From contig QBLY01000006.1 in NCBI GenBank assembly GCA_003241895.1, forward strand, positions 53,493 to 117,492: a stretch of DNA of 64,000 nucleotides, given 5' to 3'. Every line of letters starts with the position of its first letter. The first letter of the stretch is position 1. Under the pieces are notes generated by a model. The model made no database searches, was not told where the DNA came from, and worked only from the letters and a program-made list of their open reading frames with translations. The stretch comes from Lysobacteraceae bacterium. Its GTDB lineage: Bacteria; Pseudomonadota; Gammaproteobacteria; Xanthomonadales; Xanthomonadaceae. Shown piece after piece: positions 18,003-26,612 of this stretch. The position numbers and the translations under genes were made by a program.

Positions 18003-18641
18003 TCAGAGCGCGAAAAGACCGCGCAGGTCGTCGGGCCGCGAGGCCAGGTGGGTGGCGCCGGCGGCGCGCAGCTCTTCCTCGCCCCCGAAGCCCCACAGCA
18101 CGCCCACCGAGCCGATGCCGTGGTGGCGGGCCCCATCGATGTCCATGTGCCGGTCTCCGATCATCCAGGTGTCCCCGGCGGGCGGGCCGAGACGCGCGAA
18201 CGCTTCGCCGATCAGCTCGGGCTTGTGGCTGAGCCGGCCGCAGGGCGTGGCGCCGATGATTTCCTCGAACGCGTGGCCAAACGGCAGGTGGGCGATGATC
18301 TTGCGGGCGTGCGGTTCGTTCTTGGCGGTCACCACGGCCAGCCGGTGGCCGGCGCCGGACAGCGCCAACACCACTTCGCCGATGCCTTCGTAGATCTCGT
18401 GCTCGGCCCAGCCGTGGGTCTCGAAGCGGTCACGGTAGTGCTGCACGGCTTCTTCGATGCGCGCGTCGTCGGCCAGCAGCGGGCCGAAGCTGTCGCGCAG
18501 CGGCGGGCCGATCCAGCGCCGCAGCTGCGCCTGCGGCGGCACCGGTTCGCCCATCTGTTCCAGCGCGTGCGCCACGCAGCGCGTGATGCCCACCGCCGAA
18601 TCGATCAGGGTACCGTCGAGGTCGAAGAAGATCGTTGCCAC
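18003..18641 (-). CDS. HAD-superfamily hydrolase, phosphoglycolate phosphatase-like
   Basis: A 212-residue HAD subclass IA phosphatase. Motif I FFDLDGTLIDS carries the nucleophile Asp and second Asp, motif II is AVVTAKN, motif III is the Lys in RLSHKPE, and motif IV is WMIGDRHMDIDGA. A helical cap lies between motifs I and II. It starts with GTG at 18641, one base after the pgk stop, so it should be translationally coupled to pgk and transcribed with the glycolytic genes. This context suggests clearance of a phosphorylated glycolytic by-product (such as 2-phosphoglycolate), which is inference. Confidence 0.85.
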   Translation of the reverse strand: MATIFFDLDGTLIDSAVGITRCVAHALEQMGEPVPPQAQLRRWIGPPLRDSFGPLLADDARIEEAVQHYRDRFETHGWAEHEIYEGIGEVVLALSGAGHRLAVVTAKNEPHARKIIAHLPFGHAFEEIIGATPCGRLSHKPELIGEAFARLGPPAGDTWMIGDRHMDIDGARHHGIGSVGVLWGFGGEEELRAAGATHLASRPDDLRGLFAL

Positions 18642-18642
18642 C

Positions 18643-19818
18643 TCAGGCCGCCCGTGCCTTGAGCGCGGTCACCGCCGGCAGCTCCTTGCCTTCGCAGAAC
18701 TCCAGGAACGCGCCGCCGCCGGTGGAGATGTAGCTCATGCCCGCCGCGACGCCGTACTTGTCCACCGCGGCCAGCGTGTCGCCGCCGCCGGCGATCGAGA
18801 ACGCGTCCGAATCGGCGATGGCGTGCGCCAGAATTTCCGTACCCCTGCCGAAGGCATCGAATTCGAACACGCCCACCGGGCCGTTCCAGATCACGGTGCC
18901 GGCGTGCCTGATCATCTCCGCGTAGCGGGCGGCCGTGTCCGGGCCGATGTCCAGGATCATGTCGTCCGGGCCGACGTCGGCCACGCCCTTCACGGTGGCC
19001 GGTGCGTCGGCCGCGAACGCCGTCGCCACCACCACGTCGGTCGGGATCGGGATGTCGGCGCCGCGCGCCTTGGCGTCGGCGATGATCTGGCGCGCGGTGT
19101 CGAGCAGGTCGTTCTCGCACAGCGACTTGCCCACCGGGTGGCCCATGGCCGCAATGAAGGTGTTGGCGATGCCGCCGCCGACGATCAGCTGGTCCACCTT
19201 CGACACCAGGGCCGACAGCAGCTCGAGTTTGGTGCTGACCTTGGAGCCGGCGACGATGGCGATCAGCGGGCGCGCGGGCGCCAGCAGCGCCTTGGCCAGC
19301 GCGTCCAGTTCAGCCATCAGCAGCGGGCCGCCGCAGGCGACCTTGGCGAAGCGGATGGCGCCGTGGGTGGACGCCTGCGCCCGGTGCGCGGTGCCGAAGG
19401 CGTCCATGACGTAGACGTCGCACAGCGCGGCGTACTTCTTCGACAACACTTCGTCGTCGGCCTTCTCACCGACGTTCATGCGGCAGTTCTCCAGCAGCAC
19501 CAGCTGACCGGGCTGCACCTGCACGCCGTCGGTCCAGTCCTTGAGCAGCGGCACCTCGCGACCCAGCAGTTCGGCAAGGCGGGCGGCGACGGGCGCCAGG
19601 GAGTCTTCCTGCGTCCACACGCCTTCCTTGGGCCGGCCCAGGTGCGAGGTGACCATTACGGCCGCGCCCTTCGCCAGCGCCAGGCGGATCGTCGGCAGCG
19701 CGGCGGTGATGCGCTGCTCGGAGGTGATCACGCCATCCTTCACCGGCACGTTGAGGTCTTCGCGGATCAGCACGCGCTTGCCGGCCAGGTCGAGGTCAGC
19801 CATTCGCAGGAGGGTCAT
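18643..19818 (-). CDS. pgk: Phosphoglycerate kinase
   Basis: Transfers the acyl phosphate of 1,3-bisphosphoglycerate to ADP. The 391-residue sequence shows [60 protein letters not shown] and the nucleotide-site [12 protein letters not shown]. The ATG at 19818 ([16 protein letters not shown]) aligns with the E. coli N-terminus; 19803 is an alternative. It is the first gene of the pgk-HAD-pyk-fba run and diverges from the GNAT gene, with 87 bp between starts. Confidence 0.96.
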   Translation of the reverse strand: MTLLRMADLDLAGKRVLIREDLNVPVKDGVITSEQRITAALPTIRLALAKGAAVMVTSHLGRPKEGVWTQEDSLAPVAARLAELLGREVPLLKDWTDGVQVQPGQLVLLENCRMNVGEKADDEVLSKKYAALCDVYVMDAFGTAHRAQASTHGAIRFAKVACGGPLLMAELDALAKALLAPARPLIAIVAGSKVSTKLELLSALVSKVDQLIVGGGIANTFIAAMGHPVGKSLCENDLLDTARQIIADAKARGADIPIPTDVVVATAFAADAPATVKGVADVGPDDMILDIGPDTAARYAEMIRHAGTVIWNGPVGVFEFDAFGRGTEILAHAIADSDAFSIAGGGDTLAAVDKYGVAAGMSYISTGGGAFLEFCEGKELPAVTALKARAA

Positions 19819-19905
19819 GCAGGTGCTCCGGATTCGGGGAATCGGGCATTTTCCCCCGCGCGGCGGGCCGGGGGCAAACCCGGCGGGGCCATGTGAGAAT
19901 GCGCC

Positions 19906-20466
19906 ATGCCCGACATCCCCCAGACCCTGCCCGTCCTCGAGAGCGCGCGCACCCGCCTCAGGCCGCTGCGGATGGACGATGCCCCGGAGGTTTTCGCGAT
20001 GTTCAGCGATCCCCGGGTGACCCGGTTCTGGAGCTTCGAGGCCTGGACCGATCCAGCGCAGGCCCAGGCCTGGCTGGTGGAGCGCATCGGCTGGGGGCCG
20101 CCGTCGGTTTACGGCTGGGCGATGGCCGATCGCGACGACGACCGCTTCATCGGCACCACGGCACTGTTTTCGCTCAGCGGGCCGCTGCATCGGGCCGAGC
20201 TGGGCTATTCGCTGATGCCGTCGCGGCAGGGCCGGGGCCTGGCCACCGAAGCCGTGCGCCGTGCGCTGGACTTCGGCTTCGACACGCTGGGCCTGGAGCG
20301 GATTGAAGCGGACGTGGATCCGCGCAACGTGGCCTCGTGCCAGCTGACCGAGCGCCTGGGCTTCCAGCGCGAGGGCCTGCTGCGCAACCGCTGGCGGGTG
20401 GGCGGCGAGTTCGCCGACTCCATCCTCTATGGCCTGCTGCGCAACGAGTACCGGAGGACCCCGTGA
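19906..20466 (+). CDS. GNAT family N-acetyltransferase (RimJ/RimL-like)
   Basis: A 186-residue acetyl-CoA-dependent acyltransferase. It opens with the RimJ-like [16 protein letters not shown]. It has the beta4/alpha3 acetyl-CoA site [23 protein letters not shown] (R/QxxGxG/A) and the C-terminal [28 protein letters not shown], typical of the RimJ/RimL subgroup that acetylates protein N-termini or small molecules. The substrate is unknown. Its stop overlaps the GTG start of sua5 (GTGA), implying coupled translation. Confidence 0.87.
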   Translation: MPDIPQTLPVLESARTRLRPLRMDDAPEVFAMFSDPRVTRFWSFEAWTDPAQAQAWLVERIGWGPPSVYGWAMADRDDDRFIGTTALFSLSGPLHRAELGYSLMPSRQGRGLATEAVRRALDFGFDTLGLERIEADVDPRNVASCQLTERLGFQREGLLRNRWRVGGEFADSILYGLLRNEYRRTP

Positions 20467-21431
20467 GCGAACCGATGGCCGAAGCACTGGCCGCCCTGCG
20501 CCGCGGCGAAGCGATCGGCCTGCCCACCGAAACGGTGTATGGCCTGGCGGCGGACGCCTCGCGCCCCGACGCCGTGCGCCGCATTTTCGCCCTCAAGGGC
20601 CGTCCGGCCGACCATCCGCTGATCGTGCACGTGGCCGATGCCGGCCAGCTTGATCGCTGGGCGCGCGACGTTCCCGACGCGGCGCGCATCCTCTCCGCCG
20701 CGTTCTGGCCCGGCCCGCTGACCCTGATCCTGCGCAAGCAGCCGGGCGTTCCCGACGAAGTCACCGGCGGCCAGGCCACGGTGGGCCTGCGCTGCCCGTC
20801 CCATCCCATGGCGCTGGCGCTGCTGCAGGCCTTCGACGGCGGCCTGGCGGCGCCGTCGGCCAATCGCTTCGGCCACGTCAGCCCCACCACAGCCGCCCAC
20901 GTGCGCGACGAGTTCGGTGACGCCGTGCCCGTGGTGCTGGACGGCGGCGAATGCGAAGTCGGCATCGAAAGCACGATCCTGGATTTGTCCGGCGGCACGC
21001 CGCGCATCCTGCGGCCGGGCCGCATCACGCGCGCGCAGATCGAAGCGCTGGTGGGCAACGTGGCCGAGGGCGGCGACGACCAGAGCCCGCGTGCCTCGGG
21101 CACGCTGGACGCGCACTACGCGCCGCGTACCGCGCTGCTGCTGCTGCCGCGCGACGCGCTGGTGGCCGAAGCCCGCCTGCAGGAGGCGCTGGGCAAGCGC
21201 GTGGCCGTGCTGGCGCTGGGCACCCTGCCCGACGGCCTGCACGGCACCGCCCTGCCCGACCACGCCGACGGCTACGCGCACGGCCTGTACGCCGCCCTGC
21301 GGGCGCTGGACGCCGTGGGCGCCAACCTGCTGCTGGCGCAGCGCCCGCCGCAGTCCCGCGACTGGCTGGCGGTCAACGACCGCCTGCGCCGATCCGCCGC
21401 CGGTGCCGGCCTGCCCGGCGACGCCCCCTGA
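20463..21431 (+). CDS. L-threonylcarbamoyladenylate synthase, two-domain Sua5 type
   Basis: Makes threonylcarbamoyl-AMP from threonine, bicarbonate and ATP for the t6A37 modification of tRNA. 322 residues: a YrdC domain (about 8-205) with [57 protein letters not shown] and GIESTILDL, then a linker ([20 protein letters not shown]) and a C-terminal Sua5 domain (about 215-322). The GTG at 20463 is preceded by GGAGGA and overlaps the GNAT stop; an ATG at 20475 is a weaker alternative. It is convergent with gap, and a mobile element lies directly after its stop codon. Confidence 0.93.
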   Translation: MSEPMAEALAALRRGEAIGLPTETVYGLAADASRPDAVRRIFALKGRPADHPLIVHVADAGQLDRWARDVPDAARILSAAFWPGPLTLILRKQPGVPDEVTGGQATVGLRCPSHPMALALLQAFDGGLAAPSANRFGHVSPTTAAHVRDEFGDAVPVVLDGGECEVGIESTILDLSGGTPRILRPGRITRAQIEALVGNVAEGGDDQSPRASGTLDAHYAPRTALLLLPRDALVAEARLQEALGKRVAVLALGTLPDGLHGTALPDHADGYAHGLYAALRALDAVGANLLLAQRPPQSRDWLAVNDRLRRSAAGAGLPGDAP

Positions 21432-21439
21432 AACAAAAA
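21432..21439. repeat. Target site duplication, left copy (AACAAAAA)
   Basis: Eight bases immediately after the sua5 stop and immediately before the left terminal repeat. They are identical to 22078-22085 on the far side of the element. Confidence 0.75.
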
Positions 21440-21455
21440 GGTTCTTCTCCCAAGT
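21440..21455 (+). repeat. Left terminal inverted repeat of the element
   Basis: GGTTCTTCTCCCAAGT, exact inverted match to 22062-22077. Confidence 0.8.
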
Positions 21456-21512
21456 GAAGGGAGTGTCGGCTTGGCCGGGTCCACGAAAAGCCGCACACCG
21501 GAGCTTCGAGGC

Positions 21513-21594
21513 AGCACCGCCCTGCAATGCAGTGGCTCGCCGTTCCGGCCTCCTGCCTCCACTTCGGCGAGCTACTGCATCGCAGGGCGGCGCC
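21513..21594. repeat. Long imperfect hairpin, 29 bp arms
   Basis: The left arm (21513-21541) and right arm (21566-21594) are inverted copies with three mismatches, all transitions. They surround a 24-base loop. The arms contain CCGCCCTGC and GCAGGGCGG. Confidence 0.75.
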
Positions 21595-21955
21595 ACGGAT
21601 CCCTTGGGCACACCGTGGCCAAAAGCGATCGTCCGCGCAGGATTGAGGCCGCCGGTGCAAACCGATCAGCCGAAGGCGCGCTACATGCGATTGCAGCCTT
21701 TCTCCCAGCATTGGAAAGACGAGGACTCGGGACTGGCCCGCACACTCGGGCTTGCGCTGACTCCACCTAAAAGTGTCCGTAGGGACGCGCCGCGCTAGGC
21801 CGTACACGGCCTCGAAGCGTGCGACGGGTCAACCAAACCCGCTCGGCGGAAAAATGTCCTGGGAAGGAACCAACCGTCACAGGCGCAAGCAAAGCGCGGC
21901 GACCGAACCGTCTCGCCGATCAGCGACCCGTTCAGCTACCTACCGGCATTGCCGT

Positions 21956-22019
21956 GGCAGCGAGGGTCTCTTTGCAGGAGATAAAAAGCTTCACCGAGTG
22001 CAAAGAGACCCTCGCTGCC
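21956..22019. repeat. Perfect 21 bp inverted repeat (hairpin) with a 22-base loop
   Basis: The left arm (21956-21976; GGCAGCGAGGGTCTCTTTGC plus A) and right arm (21999-22019) match exactly. A weaker match continues outward for several more bases on each side. There is no U-run after either arm, so it is not an ordinary terminator. Confidence 0.85.
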
Positions 22020-22061
22020 GCGGTGATGCCCGCGCCAGAGGCAAGGCTGGCAAAATCCCTG

Positions 22062-22077
22062 ACTTGGGAGAAGAACC
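22062..22077 (-). repeat. Right terminal inverted repeat of the element
   Basis: ACTTGGGAGAAGAACC, exact inverse of 21440-21455. Confidence 0.8.
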
Positions 22078-22085
22078 AACAAAAA
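22078..22085. repeat. Target site duplication, right copy (AACAAAAA)
   Basis: Identical to 21432-21439. Its A-run is also the U-tract of the gap terminator when read on the minus strand. Confidence 0.75.
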
Positions 22086-22107
22086 GCCCCGGCCAGGCCG
22101 GGGCTTT
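22081..22107 (-). terminator. Rho-independent terminator after gap
   Basis: On the minus strand AAAGCCCCGGCC and GGCCGGGGCTTT pair as a long GC-rich stem ending in a T run (complement of 22081-22085), 26 bp after the gap stop. The plus strand also shows the hairpin followed by CTTTCG, so it may once have served sua5 as well. Confidence 0.88.
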
Positions 22108-22133
22108 CGTGCAGGGTCTTGCTGCAGCGCCGC

Positions 22134-23147
22134 TTACTTCGCGGCCATCAGCGCCAGCGTGGTGTCGAGCATGCGGTTGGAGAAGCCCCACTCGTTGTCG
22201 TACCACGCGCACACCTTCACCAGCGTGCCGCCCATCACCTGGGTGAGCGTGCTGTCGTAGATCGAGCTGTGCGGGTCGTGGTTGAAGTCGATCGACACCA
22301 GCGGCTTGGTGTTGAAGCCCAGGATGCCCTTGAGCGGACCCTCCGAAGCGGCCTTGAGCACCGAGTCGATTTCGGCCTTGGTGGTTTCGCGCGCGGCGAC
22401 GAACGACAGGTCCACCACCGAGACGTTGATGGTCGGCACGCGCATCGAGAAGCCGGTGAGCTTGCCGTTGAGCTCGGGCAACACCAGGCCGACCGCGGCG
22501 GCGGCGCCGGTCTTGGTCGGGATCTGCGACATGGTGGCGCTGCGGGCGCGGCGCAGGTCGCTGTGGTAGACGTCGGTGAGCACCTGGTCGTTGGTGTAGG
22601 CGTGGATGGTGGTCATCAGGCCGTGCACGATGCCGATCTTCTCGTTGAGCACCATGGCCAGCGGCGCCAGGCAGTTGGTGGTGCACGAGGCGTTGGAAAT
22701 GACCGTGTCGGACGCCTTGAGCTTGGCGTGGTTGACGCCGAAGACGATGGTGTTGTCCACGTCGCTGCCGCCCGGCGCCGAAATGATCACCTTCTTCGCG
22801 CCGGCGGTGATATGCGCCGAAGCCTTGGCCTTGCTGGTGAACAGGCCGGTGCACTCCAGCACCACGTCCACGCCCAGCGCGCCCCAAGGCAGCTTGGACG
22901 GATCGCGTTCGGCGCAGACCTTGATGCGGTCGCCGTTGACGATCAGGTCGCCGCCGTCCACTTCCACCGTGCCCGGGAACTTGCCGTGGGCGGTGTCGTA
23001 CTGGGTCAGGTGCGCGTTGGTCTCGGCGTCGCCCAGGTCGTTGATGGCCACGATGGTGATCTCGTGGTTGCGGTTGGCTTCGTACAGCGCACGCAGGATG
23101 TTGCGACCGATGCGGCCGTAGCCGTTGATGGCGACCTTGATGGACAT
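22134..23147 (-). CDS. gap: Type I glyceraldehyde-3-phosphate dehydrogenase
   Basis: Oxidises and phosphorylates glyceraldehyde 3-phosphate with NAD+. 337 residues: the N-terminal Rossmann domain has [15 protein letters not shown]; the catalytic motif [14 protein letters not shown] places the thiol at Cys155; HAYTNDQ follows with the catalytic-site His region, and [12 protein letters not shown] lies near the C-terminus. The ATG at 23147 is preceded by AGGAG. A TAAAAT -10 box is visible on the minus strand at 23202-23197. It is separated from pgk by the oppositely oriented GNAT/sua5 pair and the mobile element. Confidence 0.97.
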   Translation of the reverse strand: MSIKVAINGYGRIGRNILRALYEANRNHEITIVAINDLGDAETNAHLTQYDTAHGKFPGTVEVDGGDLIVNGDRIKVCAERDPSKLPWGALGVDVVLECTGLFTSKAKASAHITAGAKKVIISAPGGSDVDNTIVFGVNHAKLKASDTVISNASCTTNCLAPLAMVLNEKIGIVHGLMTTIHAYTNDQVLTDVYHSDLRRARSATMSQIPTKTGAAAAVGLVLPELNGKLTGFSMRVPTINVSVVDLSFVAARETTKAEIDSVLKAASEGPLKGILGFNTKPLVSIDFNHDPHSSIYDSTLTQVMGGTLVKVCAWYDNEWGFSNRMLDTTLALMAAK

Positions 23148-23307
23148 GCAGGCTCCTGAACCGGCGAGGGCCGGCGGGTTGGGTGGAAGACTGCCGATTT
23201 TAGCAACCCCGGGGCCTGAGTCCCAGCGGCAGCCGATTTGACGCGCCTCAAGTGGTCCCGCCGCAGGGGGGCGGACACTGGCGCCAGTTCCCAACCGGAG
23301 ACCCGCC

Positions 23308-23931
23308 ATGCGGACCCTGAAAGTACTTGCTCCTCTGGCCGCCACGGCCGCCCTGCTGTTTGCCACCCCCGTCCTGGCCCAACAGGCCGGCGACTGGACC
23401 TTTGGCCTCGGTGCCCACGTCGTTTCGCCCAAGTCCGGCAACGGCAGCTTGGCCGGCGGTGCGCTGGACGCCGATGTCGGCGACAACTGGCGCCCGACGA
23501 TCACCGGCGAATATTTCTTCCGCGACAACTGGGGCATCGAAATCCTGGCGTCGCTTCCCTTCCAGCACGACATTGACCTCAATGGCGTGAAAGCCGGTTC
23601 CACCAAGCACCTGCCGCCGACCCTGAGCCTGCAGTACCACTTCAACGGCAGCGAAAAGGTCAAACCCTTCATTGGTGCGGGCGTGAACTACACGATCTTC
23701 TTCAGCCAGGAAACCACCGGCCCGCTGGCCGGCGCCAACCTGGACCTGGACAATTCGTGGGGCCTGGCCGCCCATGCCGGCGTTGATTTCGCGGTTGGCG
23801 ACAAGAAGTGGCTGCGAGTGGACGCCCGCTGGATCGACATCGACACCGACGTGAAGGTGAATGGCGCCAGCGTCGGCACCGTCAACATCGACCCGATGGT
23901 CTACGGCGCCGCCTTCGTCTGGCAGTTCTGA
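23308..23931 (+). CDS. OmpW family outer membrane protein
   Basis: A 207-residue precursor with a signal peptide ([24 protein letters not shown], cleaved before QQAGDW). The mature part is an eight-stranded beta-barrel: [76 protein letters not shown] and a terminal aromatic Phe (FVWQF) for BAM recognition. OmpW proteins are small pores or carriers for hydrophobic molecules linked to stress responses. Shine-Dalgarno GGAGAC. It is divergent from gap. Confidence 0.93.
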   Translation: MRTLKVLAPLAATAALLFATPVLAQQAGDWTFGLGAHVVSPKSGNGSLAGGALDADVGDNWRPTITGEYFFRDNWGIEILASLPFQHDIDLNGVKAGSTKHLPPTLSLQYHFNGSEKVKPFIGAGVNYTIFFSQETTGPLAGANLDLDNSWGLAAHAGVDFAVGDKKWLRVDARWIDIDTDVKVNGASVGTVNIDPMVYGAAFVWQF

Positions 23932-23980
23932 CCGTTTGAAGCTGGCAAGGTTCATGGCCGCTGGGGTAGAGTCGGCGGCC

Positions 23981-24808
23981 ATGAACAGACTGATTTCCGC
24001 CGTTATCCTCCTGGCCCTCGCTGCGCCGGCCTTCGGCTGGAGCAAACAGGGCCACCAGCTGGTTGGCGAATTGGCCGAGCGTGACCTCACGCCCGCCACA
24101 CGCGCGGAAGTGGCACGCCTGCTGGCGGGTGAAACCGAGCCCACCCTGGCGGGCGTCTCCACTTGGGCCGACGAGATCCGTGCCCAGAGCCGCAGCACCG
24201 GCAACCCGCTGGGTGAACGCAGCAGCCGCTGGCACTACGTGAACTTTCCCGACAAGGGCTGCAACTACGTTCCGGCGCGAGACTGCCCTGATGGCAATTG
24301 CGTGATCGGCGCCATCAACGCCCAGCGCGCCATCCTGGCCGACCGCAGCCAGCCGCTGCAGGCGCGCCGGGATGCGCTCAAGTTCATCGTCCACTTCGTT
24401 GGCGACGCCCACCAGCCCATGCACGCGGGCCTGGCGTCGGACCGCGGCGGCAACGATTTCCAGCTCAACTACCGCGGCAAAGGATCGCCCAAGGGCGAAG
24501 GCACCAACATGCACGGCGTCTGGGATTACTGGCTGCTGCGCAGCGCCAACCTCGACAACGCCGCGTACACCGCCAAGCTGCTGCAGAGCCCGCTGCCCGA
24601 GGGCACCCGGCTGGCGGCGGACAATCCGGCGGCGGAGTGGACGCTTGAATCGTGCCGGTTGATCACCAGCAACTCGCTGTATCCGCCCAAGCGCCGCATC
24701 ACCGACGCCTACCTCGACCTGCACCGCCCGACCGCGGAAGCGCGCGTGCGCCAGGCCGGCGCGCGGCTGGCCGCGCTGCTCAACGGCGCCCTCGATACCG
24801 CCCACTGA
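23981..24808 (+). CDS. S1/P1 family single-strand nuclease, secreted
   Basis: A 275-residue precursor with a signal peptide ending APAFG, so the mature protein begins with Trp (WSKQGHQLVGELAE). The free N-terminal Trp is a zinc ligand in this trinuclear-zinc phospholipase C/P1 nuclease fold. Further ligands are seen in VSTWADEIR, RWHYVNFP, LKFIVHFVGDAHQPMHAGL (His and Asp), GGNDF and NMHGVWDYWLL. It cleaves ssDNA/RNA and 3'-nucleotides. It starts 49 bp after ompW in the same direction. Confidence 0.93.
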   Translation: MNRLISAVILLALAAPAFGWSKQGHQLVGELAERDLTPATRAEVARLLAGETEPTLAGVSTWADEIRAQSRSTGNPLGERSSRWHYVNFPDKGCNYVPARDCPDGNCVIGAINAQRAILADRSQPLQARRDALKFIVHFVGDAHQPMHAGLASDRGGNDFQLNYRGKGSPKGEGTNMHGVWDYWLLRSANLDNAAYTAKLLQSPLPEGTRLAADNPAAEWTLESCRLITSNSLYPPKRRITDAYLDLHRPTAEARVRQAGARLAALLNGALDTAH

Positions 24809-24818
24809 CAGGTCCACG

Positions 24819-25346
24819 ATGGGCAGGACCGAAAAAGCCCTTGGAGTCGCCCTTTCGATGGCCCTTGTCGCGGGCTGCGCAGGCAAACACCTGGTGGCTG
24901 AGGTTGATGCCGGCCTGATCATTCCGCCGATGTCAGGTGCGGTGGAGATGCCCGAAAACCAGCAATTCCTGTTCCCTGCGCCGGTGCTGCGCAATCCGCC
25001 GCCGGTATACCCGGAAGCACTCGTTGGCCTGGCCCTCCCCGACCAGACGGTCTGCCTCGCAATCGTGATCGATGAAGGCGGTGCGGTGCCTTCGAGCTCA
25101 CCCGTATTTGACACCCCCGACTGCCCGCGCAGTGGGCAGCCACCTCGGGCCGAATTCCTGGAGGCCGCCAGCAAAGCGGTAGCCGACTGGGAGTTCCTGG
25201 CAGCGACCATTTGCACTTATCCCGTCGGCGCCACAAAGAACGACGATTGCGCAGGCGATGATGTGGCCACCCGGCAAGTCGCGGTAAAGCTTTCGTATCG
25301 CTTCCGGTTCAGGCTGGTCGATGGCAAGGGGATCGTCGAGCGTTAA
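24819..25346 (+). CDS. Lipoprotein with a TonB C-terminal-like fold, unknown function
   Basis: 175 residues. The N-terminal signal has a lipobox VAGC (Cys about 20). Residues about 45-150 follow the TonB_C pattern: PPVYPEALVG, CLAIVIDEGGAV and AASKAVADWEFLAAT (compare YPxxA..G, VxFxVDxxGxV and AxxAxxxWxFxPA). There is no TonB transmembrane helix or proline-rich spacer, so it is not an energy transducer. Several cysteines (four after the lipobox) could form disulfides. It follows the nuclease gene by 10 bp and may be co-transcribed. Confidence 0.68.
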   Translation: MGRTEKALGVALSMALVAGCAGKHLVAEVDAGLIIPPMSGAVEMPENQQFLFPAPVLRNPPPVYPEALVGLALPDQTVCLAIVIDEGGAVPSSSPVFDTPDCPRSGQPPRAEFLEAASKAVADWEFLAATICTYPVGATKNDDCAGDDVATRQVAVKLSYRFRFRLVDGKGIVER

Positions 25347-25358
25347 GCGTCGGCCGGC

Positions 25359-26612
25359 CTACTCGGTCCGCAGCGAGGCGATGGGGTCGAGATCGGCAGC
25401 CTGCTTGGCCGGATACACGCCGAAAGCCAAGCCGACCGTCGTGCAAAGCAGCACCGACGCGAGAATGGGCAGCGGTGCCCAGGCCACGTCCCAGCCCGCC
25501 AGCGCGGCGATGGCATAGGCCAGCGCCACGCCGAAGGCGACGCCCAGCAGCGCGCCGGCCACGCAGATCACCGCCGCCTCGCGCAGGAACTGCGCGACCA
25601 CGTCCACGCGGCGGGCGCCCAGGGCGCGCAGCAGGCCCACTTCGCGCCGACGCTCAAGCACATTCGCCAGCATGATGTTCATGATGCCGATGCCGCCCAC
25701 CAGCAGGCTGACACCGGCGATGGCGCTCATCACCACGCGGAAGATGCGCTGGGTTTGCTGGTGCTGGGCAAACAGCTGCGCAGGGATCACCAGGCTGTAG
25801 TCGTCGACGTCGGCGTGGCGCTGCCGCAGCAGCGCCGCCAACACCTGTGCGCCCTCGCCGATGCGTTCGGGCGCGTCCACCCGCACCAGAATACGGTCGA
25901 CCTCGTCTTCCATGGGCTGGCGCCGGAAGCGCGCCAGCCCCGAGGCCAGCGGCACGAACACCCGGTTGCTCTCCAGGCCCAGCGGCACGCCCTGGAAGAG
26001 ATCGGCGCTGAGGTCGCGGTCGACCAGCACGCCCACCACTTCGAGCCAGGCGTGGTTGACCTTGACGTACTGGCCCACGGCATTCCCCTGCGGGAACAGG
26101 CTGCGCGCAGCCTGGTGACCCAGCACGGCCACCGCAGCCAGTGCGTCGTCGTCCGCCTGCGTCAGCGCCCGTCCCTGGGCGATACGCAGCGAACCGAGCT
26201 CGAAGAAGCTGGGCGAGATGGCGCTGGCCTGGGCGTCGCTGGTGGCGTGGTCACTGGCCACGGCGTCGGTGCGCACGCGCTTCTCGGCGGCCATCTTCAA
26301 GGCGCCGGGCACCACTTCAAGCGCCGCCTCGGCGTCTGATCGCGTCAAGCCCTGGCTCCGGGCGCGCAGCTCGCGCAGCGTGGTTTCGTCGAAAGTCTTG
26401 GCTTCCACCACCAGGTTGGTCAAACCCAGGCCCTCGACCAGCCGCAGCGCTTCGCGCCGGCTGCCTTCGCCCACGGCCTGCATGGCGACGATGGAGCCGA
26501 CGCCGAACACCAGGCCCAGCAGGGTGAGTCCGGTGCGCAGCTTGCGGCGCGCCAGCTCCTCGAATGCCTCGCGCCAGGCCGTGCGGTCGGTGACGTGACG
26601 CCAGGGCATCAT
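25359..26612 (-). CDS. MacB-type ABC transporter permease (FtsX family)
   Basis: 417 residues. One N-terminal helix (about 25-45, TGLTLLGLVFGVGSIVAMQAVG) is followed by a periplasmic MacB_PCD domain (about 46-275) with SPSFFELGSLRIAQGRALT and GQYVKVNHAWLEVVGVLVD. The FtsX-like membrane domain with three helices follows (MSAIAGVSLLVGGIGIMNIMLA, VICVAGALLGVAFGVALAYAI, ILASVLLCTTVGLAFGVYPA) and ends with AADLDPIASLRTE. This is the mechanotransmission class exemplified by MacB and LolCE. The ATG at 26612 overlaps the stop of the third adaptor gene (ATGA). It is the last gene of the five-gene operon. Confidence 0.92.
   Translation of the reverse strand: MMPWRHVTDRTAWREAFEELARRKLRTGLTLLGLVFGVGSIVAMQAVGEGSRREALRLVEGLGLTNLVVEAKTFDETTLRELRARSQGLTRSDAEAALEVVPGALKMAAEKRVRTDAVASDHATSDAQASAISPSFFELGSLRIAQGRALTQADDDALAAVAVLGHQAARSLFPQGNAVGQYVKVNHAWLEVVGVLVDRDLSADLFQGVPLGLESNRVFVPLASGLARFRRQPMEDEVDRILVRVDAPERIGEGAQVLAALLRQRHADVDDYSLVIPAQLFAQHQQTQRIFRVVMSAIAGVSLLVGGIGIMNIMLANVLERRREVGLLRALGARRVDVVAQFLREAAVICVAGALLGVAFGVALAYAIAALAGWDVAWAPLPILASVLLCTTVGLAFGVYPAKQAADLDPIASLRTE

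Larger units (their letters stand above)
21440..22077. mobile_element. 638 bp MITE-like non-autonomous element
   Basis: The segment is bounded by perfect 16 bp inverted repeats (GGTTCTTCTCCCAAGT at 21440-21455 and its complement at 22062-22077). These continue inward as a weaker match sharing AGGGA. It is flanked by an 8 bp direct repeat, AACAAAAA, on both sides. No open frame inside has family features or the codon pattern of the neighbours. The body holds two long hairpins (21513-21594 and 21956-22019) and a small AGGCCGT/ACGGCCT dyad near 21799-21814. It occupies the whole 700 bp gap between the convergent sua5 and gap genes. Which transposase family mobilised it is not visible; 8 bp duplications are known for several IS families. 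Confidence 0.72.

Noticed and set aside
21956-22019. CRISPR repeat or ordinary terminator explanation for the 21 bp hairpin.
   Set aside because: There is only one inverted pair, no direct repeat series and no U-run after the stem.
21373-22246. Open frames of about 95-160 codons inside the 638 bp element.
   Set aside because: They cross the hairpins and the terminal repeats, lack ribosome sites and show no transposase or other motif.
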